Origin: a virus
IMG/VR virus record: IMGVR_UViG_3300042542_001723
Location: 1-37,617 of that record
Strand: one strand, 5' to 3'
DNA: 37,617 bases
Positions 27,692-33,517 of the stretch are shown here, piece after piece. Position 1 is the first letter of the stretch; each line of letters begins with the position of its first letter. A program made the position numbers and the translations under genes. The notes beneath the pieces are model-generated. The model made no database searches. It saw only the letters and a program-made list of their open reading frames with translations, and was not told the origin of the DNA.

Positions 27692-29847
27692 TAGTTGAGC
27701 AAGCCTCCTGGGCGCTTCTGGATCACGATCTCATTCTTGACGGCTTCGCTGATTGCCCGGCCGAACTCGGCACCCTTGGCGTTATCACCTTGAACGCTGG
27801 TGCCGCTGGCGTCAACATTCACCACCACGCTCACCGCACCACCGCCATTAGCGGCCTGCACGCCGAGGCGGCCATCACGGCCGCGGCGCAGCGGCATGAT
27901 CGCCTCAGGTCCGGCCTCGCCCATCAGGCCGATGCCATTGGCGAAGGGGAACATCGTCGGCCTGTCGACGATGCCGCCACGGGCGAACTTCTGGATGCCG
28001 TTCTGGGCGAAGACGTTGCCCATGGCGCTCGGCTTGATATTGAAGATATCGAAGATGCCACCCACCAACGGCCTGATGATGGCCTGCCGGATCGCAATGC
28101 GAGCAATGTCGGCGATGATGCTATTAGCCAGGTCGGTGAAGTTTGCCTTGCCGGTGGTGACGAAGCTGGTTAGTTGATCCTCTAGACCTTGGAAGGCGCC
28201 CTTGACTGAATCGGCAACCTGTCCGCCGAAGTTCTTGAGGCTGTCGTAATACTGCCTAAGGCTTTCGCCGAAGGTGTCTCCAAAGCCATCCTTCACCTGC
28301 TTGCTGGCTGCCACCAGCTCTTTCAGCTTGTCGATCTGCGCCTGAGTCAGACCAGGCAGGCGCTCCAGAATCGTTTGCAGTTCGCGATCGATCTCGACCT
28401 GCTTGAGCTTGTCGCCGGTGATCAGGCCAGCCTTGATCTGCAGCTCCTCCACAGTGCGCTTGTAATCCTCCTGCAGTTGGTTGCGCTTAATAAAGTCTTG
28501 CGCAACAGCGGCACCCGTCTTCGTCGCTATGTCGGCAATGTCTTCCATGTATTGCCGCTCGGCCTTGGCTAGCTCAAGTAGATCATTGCGGTTCTTCAGC
28601 TTGCTCTCCGCAAACTTCTGCTGAGCAATCTCGTACTTAATCGAAGCGACCTGCGTTTCGTTTTCCTTCCGCTGCGCCTCAAGCAGATCTAGCTCAAGCT
28701 GGTATATTTTTTGGCTTACTTCTTCATTTTTTTTAGATTTTTCTTTTTTGCCTTCACCTCGTGCAGGGAGCAGTGCCGGAGTTGCCGGCAAAGATGCCCG
28801 ATTCAGTTTAGGGACTGCAAACTCAGGCTGCTGCTGAAGAAGTTTTATAAAGTTTTTTTCATTAAAACCAAAACCAAGAAAAGCGCTTCCCGCTTGTCTC
28901 TGAAGTGCTCGCCGACGCTGTTCCCCAATGATGCGATCGATGGCAGCGGGTCCGCCAAATGGCAACTGCCCGGCTCGAACGGATGCTGTTGCTTCCGCCT
29001 GCTGAGGACCGCTAATAGCCAACTTAATGGCCTTGTTAATTGTATCGATTACATTGATCGCCAAATCTAGAATTGCTTTAACAGCCGGACCCAAGACTGT
29101 TCCGATCGTTTGCGAGAGACCTGTGATGTTATCTTTCAGTGTGCTGAATTTGCCGTTTAGGGTATCGCTTTGAGCAATGGCACCATCAGCATATTTACCG
29201 CCGGCAGCGGTAAGGCGCTGAATGGCAACCTCAACAGCCTCAGCGCTGATTCTTCCACCTTCGAGTGCCTTGGTAAATTCTTGGCCTTGCAACTTATACA
29301 TCTTCTGCAGTTCAGCCGAGAGCGCAACGCCACGCTCTTGGAATTGCAGTAGCTCCTCGCCTTGCAGTCGCCCTTTGGCAACCACTTGGCCATAGGCCGT
29401 CGCGAGTTCGCCCAAGTTGGCGCCGGTTGCGCCAGCTACATCGCCGAGCGTTTTTACAACATCAACAACTCGACTCGAGTCAACTCCAAAGGCGTTTAGG
29501 CGTTTTGCCGTCTCGATCAGTTCAGTCGACTCAAACGGAGTTAATGCTCCATAGCTTTGCAGTTCTCGAATGATTTGAGATGCCTGAGTCGCGCTGCCGG
29601 TTAGGACCTGCAGGCTGCGAGCTTGGCTCTCTAGTGTCGCTGCATCTCCGAAGATTTTGTTAATGATCAAGCCGCCGCCGACCAAGCCAGCAAGTCCACC
29701 AACGGCTGCGCGCAAGCCGTCGAATGACATTGCAAGATTTTTAACCTGCCCCTGAACTCCCTGCATGGAGTTGCCAAGGCGGCGGATATTGTTTTCTCCG
29801 GTGACATTGGCTCGAATTCTGAGCATTGCCTCCATGTTCATGGCCAT
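27691..29847 (-). CDS. Tape measure protein
   Basis: The 718-residue protein sets tail length and is expelled at infection. The N-terminal domain contains VGGLAGLVGGGLIINKIFGD and SQIIRELQSYGALTPFESTE, then ATAYGQVVAKGRLQGEELLQ, characteristic of tape measure N-termini; hydrophobic segments follow near 245-265; residues about 360-480 are a long charged coiled-coil. The C-terminus has FARGGIVDRPTMFPFANGIG and GEAGPEAIMPLRRG, the lambda gpH-like C-terminal motif. At about 0.15 nm per residue a tail of roughly 105-110 nm would result (inference). Codons 320-385 are unusually A/T- and Lys-rich compared with the rest. Confidence 0.95.
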   Translation of the reverse strand: MAMNMEAMLRIRANVTGENNIRRLGNSMQGVQGQVKNLAMSFDGLRAAVGGLAGLVGGGLIINKIFGDAATLESQARSLQVLTGSATQASQIIRELQSYGALTPFESTELIETAKRLNAFGVDSSRVVDVVKTLGDVAGATGANLGELATAYGQVVAKGRLQGEELLQFQERGVALSAELQKMYKLQGQEFTKALEGGRISAEAVEVAIQRLTAAGGKYADGAIAQSDTLNGKFSTLKDNITGLSQTIGTVLGPAVKAILDLAINVIDTINKAIKLAISGPQQAEATASVRAGQLPFGGPAAIDRIIGEQRRRALQRQAGSAFLGFGFNEKNFIKLLQQQPEFAVPKLNRASLPATPALLPARGEGKKEKSKKNEEVSQKIYQLELDLLEAQRKENETQVASIKYEIAQQKFAESKLKNRNDLLELAKAERQYMEDIADIATKTGAAVAQDFIKRNQLQEDYKRTVEELQIKAGLITGDKLKQVEIDRELQTILERLPGLTQAQIDKLKELVAASKQVKDGFGDTFGESLRQYYDSLKNFGGQVADSVKGAFQGLEDQLTSFVTTGKANFTDLANSIIADIARIAIRQAIIRPLVGGIFDIFNIKPSAMGNVFAQNGIQKFARGGIVDRPTMFPFANGIGLMGEAGPEAIMPLRRGRDGRLGVQAANGGGAVSVVVNVDASGTSVQGDNAKGAEFGRAISEAVKNEIVIQKRPGGLLN

Positions 29848-29849
29848 GG

Positions 29850-30520
29850 CTATGCTCCCTGCTTATTGATCACGGTCATCGCTGCGGCCTCCATGGTTTG
29901 CAGGTCCTCCAGCAGCGCGCGCGGTTCCTCTACGTCGTACAGCTTAAACAGCCAACGCACCGCTGCATAGTCCAATCCGATCACACCACTCATCGTGGTG
30001 CGCCACTGTGTCTGCACACGGAGAAACATTTGCACCACCGGCCAATTCTCTGGGAGGATCCCGAAGTCTTCATCCGGTGGCGGCGGCAGATCCGGCAGGT
30101 CGAAGCCAAAGGCCGCGGCATCGTCGGCAGTTTCGTCCACAACGCCACCGCCTGCCCAATGCTCAGCGGCCTCGATCAGTTTTTTCGCTTGGCTCCCTGC
30201 AGGCTCTCGAAGTAGGCCATCACCACAGCCGTCGCGAGCAGAGGAATGTCGAGCATTTGATCGAGCGCCTTCTGGCTGAAGGGCACATCCTTGCCATCGC
30301 CATCGGTCACACCAGACCAACCGACCAGCACCTCCGCAGCTATCGCGCCGTCGATAATTTCGCCAGCCTCAATCTGCTGGCCGATCTCCCTGATGCGGCT
30401 TTGCGGGAGGCGCTTGAATTCACCATCGAAGGTCTGACGCTCGTGGCGGCCACCATCGACAGGAAGATCGAAGGCGACCGGCCACGAGTAGGTGTCCGAC
30501 TGCTTAAGAACAAACGCCAA
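29850..30520 (-). CDS. gpGT-like tail assembly chaperone made by -1 frameshift
   Basis: The longer chaperone consists of gpG (114 codons, 30520-30179) joined by a -1 slip at A AAA AAC to the T frame (30179-29850), giving about 223 residues. After the slip the T part reads LIEAAEHWAGGGVVDETADD, a Pro/Asp-rich linker (LPDLPPPPDEDFG), then WPVVQMFLRVQTQWRTT and a helical end. In lambda gpGT binds the tape measure and recruits tube subunits and is absent from the virion. The T frame has no convincing start of its own. Confidence 0.88.
30176..30520 (-). CDS. gpG-like tail assembly chaperone
   Basis: The unshifted product has 114 residues (DTYSWPVAFDLPVDGGRHER, then SQKALDQMLDIPLLATAVVM) and ends AKRKN one codon after the slippery site. 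In lambda gpG coats the tape measure during tail assembly in excess over gpGT. It lies 2 bases after the tail tube stop and directly before the tape measure, the conserved location. Only a fraction of ribosomes should shift. Confidence 0.9.
   Translation of the reverse strand: MAFVLKQSDTYSWPVAFDLPVDGGRHERQTFDGEFKRLPQSRIREIGQQIEAGEIIDGAIAAEVLVGWSGVTDGDGKDVPFSQKALDQMLDIPLLATAVVMAYFESLQGAKRKN
30179..30185 (-). promoter_or_regulatory. -1 programmed frameshift site A AAA AAC
   Basis: The minus-strand heptamer AAAAAAC is in the register X XXY YYZ of the gpG frame (CGA AAA AAC TGA), with the zero-frame stop immediately after it. A one-base backward slip continues in the gpT frame with CTG ATC GAG. 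Downstream bases are GC-rich and could form a stimulatory stem, but I did not identify one clearly. Confidence 0.9.
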
Positions 30521-30522
30521 GG

Positions 30523-31461
30523 TCAGGTGAAGGCGAGACTGAACTCATCATTGCCCGAACTGGTCGGAACCGCAATAAACGGCATATTCAGCATCTGCAC
30601 GCCATCCTGATCCGAATAGGTCAGGTTGCCCAGGTCGGACTGAGCAGTGGTCACCGTGGCGATGTTGCCGCCGGTCGTGCCGTGCTGGAAGGTGATGCTG
30701 CCGGTGCTGCTGCCGGTAGCGATCGTGAAGAAGTCCTTGGCCGTGATGGTCGGAGCTTCGATCACGATGGTGCCGCTGGGCGCCCGGTTGGTGATCATGA
30801 TCTCCTTCGCGCAGCCGACCAGTTCGCGATAGATCACGTCGTTGGCCATGCTGAAGTTGTAGCTCTGCAGGCAGCCGCTGTAGGAGAAGGCGCTGAAGTT
30901 GGTGGTGTTGCCCTGCTTGAAGATGAGCGGAGTGGCCTGGTTGGCGTAGGTCGGGGTGGGCAGCGTCTCATCGGTCGGGGCGTTGTAGATGCCCGTCATG
31001 GTGAAGCTGATCACGGGAATCTGACCCACTTCGCCGTTGATCTCGAAAGTGCCGCGGCAGCCGGTCAGCTTGTGGCGGATGCCATCCTCGTGGTAGTGGA
31101 TGGTCACAGAGCTGAAGCTGGTGCTCACAGGCGCATAGGTGGCCGAGGTGCTGGTCACCAGCGTTTCGCTCAGGCCACATGCCTTCAAGATCGGACCGTA
31201 AGCGGGAGCGGTACCAGCGGTGCCAGAGCCAGCCAGTTCAACCTCGAAGCTCACCTCGACCCTGGTCTGAGCCAGCAGTTGATCGGCTTGCCCCATGTAA
31301 GGACGCACCAGATCGCGGTTCACGGTCTCAGCGACCAGCGGCTGGATCTCGAGGTTGCGCACCAAGATGGCATTGCTCGAGCCGGTCGGACTCGAGTCAG
31401 TGCCGTAGGTGCTTTCAATCTTCGCCAGAATCAGGCGCCGGCGTGTCAGAACTGAGGCCAT
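30523..31461 (-). CDS. Major tail tube protein
   Basis: The 312-residue protein (SVLTRRRLILAKIESTYGTD, then an EVELAGSGTAGTAPAYGPIL segment with LKACGLSET) matches the tube protein family of siphoviruses in which AGTAPAYGPLLKACG is highly conserved. A Thr/Ser/Gly-rich C-terminal part may form an extra surface domain. It is the expected gene between tail terminator and chaperones, and should be one of the most abundant virion proteins. The preceding small ORF overlaps its start by 47 bases. Confidence 0.93.
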   Translation of the reverse strand: MASVLTRRRLILAKIESTYGTDSSPTGSSNAILVRNLEIQPLVAETVNRDLVRPYMGQADQLLAQTRVEVSFEVELAGSGTAGTAPAYGPILKACGLSETLVTSTSATYAPVSTSFSSVTIHYHEDGIRHKLTGCRGTFEINGEVGQIPVISFTMTGIYNAPTDETLPTPTYANQATPLIFKQGNTTNFSAFSYSGCLQSYNFSMANDVIYRELVGCAKEIMITNRAPSGTIVIEAPTITAKDFFTIATGSSTGSITFQHGTTGGNIATVTTAQSDLGNLTYSDQDGVQMLNMPFIAVPTSSGNDEFSLAFT

Positions 31462-31579
31462 TGGTGGCTACCTCGGGTTGTGGATGGGGAGCCGGCTGGG
31501 TCCGCTCGACGAGCTTTCGCTTGCCGGTTTTCTTGTCGACCAGATAGCTGCCGCCCTGGCCTGTGTATTCGTCCATCAT
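31415..31579 (-). CDS. Small tail-region protein (54 aa)
   Basis: MMDEYTGQGGSYLVDKKTGK continues RKLVERTQPAP and ends in a polar Ser/Asp/Pro-rich tail. The GGSYLVDKKTGKRKLVERT motif resembles tiny proteins found beside tail tube genes in other phages, so I keep it despite its 47-base overlap with the tube gene. It fills the gap between tail terminator (stop 31588) and tube. Function unknown; the C-terminal part is constrained by the overlapping frame. Confidence 0.6.
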   Translation of the reverse strand: MMDEYTGQGGSYLVDKKTGKRKLVERTQPAPHPQPEVATNGLSSDTPAPDSGED

Positions 31580-31587
31580 CGTAGCTA

Positions 31588-32019
31588 CTACGGACTCTGC
31601 GCCAAATTAGCGACCTGCGTCCGATACTTCACCACGAAGTCGCAGGAGATCACACCAGATGGCTGGTCTGCCTCCTGCATATCAAAGCTGACTCCAGTCG
31701 GTTGCACGTCGTAGGCATGGCCTCCGACCGTTAGATCTGCCATCACCTTCGCGTGCAAACTCTCCACGATCGGATCGGCTACTTGATCTGGGATGTTGCC
31801 TCGCACAATCACCGCAATGCGCACGGTGAGCGTCCAGTCCAGCGTTGGTGTGCTGGTCAACTGCACGCACACATCGTTGATCGGCTCGACCACGATCGCC
31901 GGCAGCTCTCCCCTAGCCAGTGGCTCCACCCTGCTGCGGTAGATCCTTGTGCTCACGCCAGTGGTGCCCGTCAGCGCCGTGCGGATACCAGCCAAGATCG
32001 ACTCGCGCTTCGTTGTCAT
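31588..32019 (-). CDS. gpU-like tail terminator
   Basis: ATG 32019 overlaps the preceding stop (ATGA) and gives 143 residues (MTTKRESILAGIRTALTGTT; ELPAIVVEPINDVCVQL; TLDWTLTVRIAVIVRG; then a FVVKYRTQVANL end). This matches the tail completion/terminator group (gpU-like), which caps the tube and stops its growth. The longer frame to 32046 is less likely. Its place just upstream of the tube gene fits. Confidence 0.78.
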   Translation of the reverse strand: MTTKRESILAGIRTALTGTTGVSTRIYRSRVEPLARGELPAIVVEPINDVCVQLTSTPTLDWTLTVRIAVIVRGNIPDQVADPIVESLHAKVMADLTVGGHAYDVQPTGVSFDMQEADQPSGVISCDFVVKYRTQVANLAQSP

Positions 32020-32654
32020 GCCGATGCCACCTGCACCACTGTGCAAATGATGCCCGGAATCCCCGGATGCGCGAACGGACTGGTCGCCGCAGCCTCAGCG
32101 TGGATGTATGCAGCAGCGTTGCTGGTCGCCCAGATCAGCTCGATATAGTCAGCCGCCGCCAGCTTGAGGATGAAGTTCACCGTTCCGATCACATTGCCCT
32201 CAACGCCGCCATGGCTGGAGATGATGCTGAACTTGCTATCGCTGTCGGCCACATCACCGCTAGCGCCACTGTCGTTTTTGCGGAGCCATACGTTGATGTC
32301 ATGAATCTGCGCGTCGGAATTGCTGAATTGAATCGAGAACGTGAAGCTGTAGATGCCCGGATGGTCAACCGTGATCCGGCTATCCGAGATCACTTTGATG
32401 CCACGGTTGTCTAGATCGTTCTTGCGCAGCAGGATCGACGTTGGCGTATTAGCCGTAGCCGTCTGCGACGTTGTATCCCAGAACGATGCCCAGTTGGCTG
32501 GACTGCTGAAATACGGCAGCGTGTTCCACGCTGTCCTGCCGTCACCAATCTTCAGGTTGCCGGTCTGACTTTCAAGGCCAGGCTCTCCTGCCATCAGCAC
32601 AGGATTCTGCGCTGCCCACTGGCTCCGTGTGTTGATTTTGAAGGGACCGCTCAT
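32016..32654 (-). CDS. Virion surface protein: Mtd-type N-terminal module + C1q/TNF-like jelly roll
   Basis: The 212-residue protein begins with a motif usual at the base of fibres (SQWAAQNPVLMAGEPGLESQ, then TGNLKIGDGRTAWNTLPYFS), the small module named after tropism-determinant proteins. Residues 60-212 (ITVDHPGIYSFTFSIQFSNS, HDINVWLRKN, FILKLAAADYIELIW) have the beta pattern of C1q/TNF-like trimers. Proteins of this type are trimeric spikes. It lies between the head-tail connector and tail terminator genes, not with the other fibres, so it may decorate the neck or head. Overlaps by 4 bases on both sides suggest it is an established part of the operon. Confidence 0.65.
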   Translation of the reverse strand: MSGPFKINTRSQWAAQNPVLMAGEPGLESQTGNLKIGDGRTAWNTLPYFSSPANWASFWDTTSQTATANTPTSILLRKNDLDNRGIKVISDSRITVDHPGIYSFTFSIQFSNSDAQIHDINVWLRKNDSGASGDVADSDSKFSIISSHGGVEGNVIGTVNFILKLAAADYIELIWATSNAAAYIHAEAAATSPFAHPGIPGIICTVVQVASA

Positions 32655-32929
32655 GTCTTCTGAATCCCGAGCTGAACGAACTTGCCGTCGTCAATCAACA
32701 TCGTCTCGCGGACGGTATAGGCAGTCCCATCCACAGTGATCGAGTCGCCGCGGATGAGACTGCCAAATGCGGAGGTTCTGGCGGTCAGCGTGTAGTCGGT
32801 GGTGAGCACCATCCCATCGCTGATCACCTGGCTGGGCATATCCAGGATCCCATTAGCGGTAGTGGCGCCAGCCGTGCAGCTGACGCCAAAGTCCGCCAGG
32901 AAGATGTCCAGATCCTCCGTCAGAGCCAT
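32651..32929 (-). CDS. Head-tail connector, FII-like
   Basis: The 92-residue protein (EDLDIFLADFGVSCTAGATT; then DYTLTARTSAFGSLIRGDSI, VDGTAYTVRETMLIDDGKFV) matches the small beta-barrel joining proteins like lambda gpFII, where D-F-G-x-x-x and G-D-x-I-x-V-x-G-x-x-Y-x-V-R are recurrent. It attaches to the connector after DNA packaging and receives the tail. It is 2 bases after the decoration-like gene. Confidence 0.8.
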   Translation of the reverse strand: MALTEDLDIFLADFGVSCTAGATTANGILDMPSQVISDGMVLTTDYTLTARTSAFGSLIRGDSITVDGTAYTVRETMLIDDGKFVQLGIQKT

Positions 32930-32931
32930 GA

Positions 32932-33312
32932 TCAGCCGTACTTCGCAGAAGCCAGGCCGATCACAGCCACGGCACCGGCGCCGGTGCCACCAGCCACGGT
33001 CACGGAGACCTTCACAAAGCGCTTGATGTCGGTGACGTTCACAAACAGTTTCTGCAGCGAAGCAGTGTTTGCGGTGGTGGTGGTGAAGCCGCCACCAGTC
33101 ACGTCGGTGTAAGTACCGCCGGAGGTGTCGGAATGGGTCAGCTTGACGGCATAGGTGATGCTAGCACCGCCGGCTTCGGCGTCCAGCAGCACAGCAATGT
33201 CGCCTTCGTAGCCCTGCAGATCGATGGCAGAGCCGGTCCCGGTAGCGGTCACAACGTCGTTGCGGAGCAGGCCGAGAACCGTGGTCTTAGAGCCAAGGTT
33301 GTGGATGGTCAT
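32932..33312 (-). CDS. Small capsid-associated (decoration-like) protein
   Basis: The 126-residue protein is Thr/Gly/Ala-rich (TIHNLGSKTTVLGLLRNDVV, then QGYEGDIAVLLDAEAGGASI and KLFVNVTDIKRFVKVSVTVA), a beta-sandwich-like pattern found in many phages immediately after the capsid gene and usually annotated as structural. A capsid decoration or stabilisation role is inferred from place and composition. Confidence 0.6.
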   Translation of the reverse strand: MTIHNLGSKTTVLGLLRNDVVTATGTGSAIDLQGYEGDIAVLLDAEAGGASITYAVKLTHSDTSGGTYTDVTGGGFTTTTANTASLQKLFVNVTDIKRFVKVSVTVAGGTGAGAVAVIGLASAKYG

Positions 33313-33515
33313 GATTTAGCCCTCCGTCGAGGGGTAGATGGTTTAGGTGCTGGTTGAGCAATTTCCTCAACCAAATCGGCCACCTTGTCGGCGACCGCAA
33401 CAGCTTTGCCAATGCCGATCAACAGCTTGGCGTCCGAGGGGGAAGCCTCATGGACTTCCCCGAGACGGATCACCTGGCCTGCCAGCATTGTTTGCCGTAG
33501 GACCTTGATCAACAT
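33309..33515 (-). CDS. Small head-region protein (68 aa)
   Basis: MLIKVLRQTMLAGQVIRLGE continues VHEASPSDAKLLIGIGKAVA and ends in a Pro/Arg/Lys-rich tail. The L-x-G-x-V-x-x-x-G-E-V-x-x-x-x-x-x-x-A-x-x-L-I-x-x-G-K-A pattern is a common small protein between capsid and connector genes. Function not established; an adaptor to the capsid is likely. Confidence 0.65.
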   Translation of the reverse strand: MLIKVLRQTMLAGQVIRLGEVHEASPSDAKLLIGIGKAVAVADKVADLVEEIAQPAPKPSTPRRRAKS

Positions 33516-33517
33516 GA

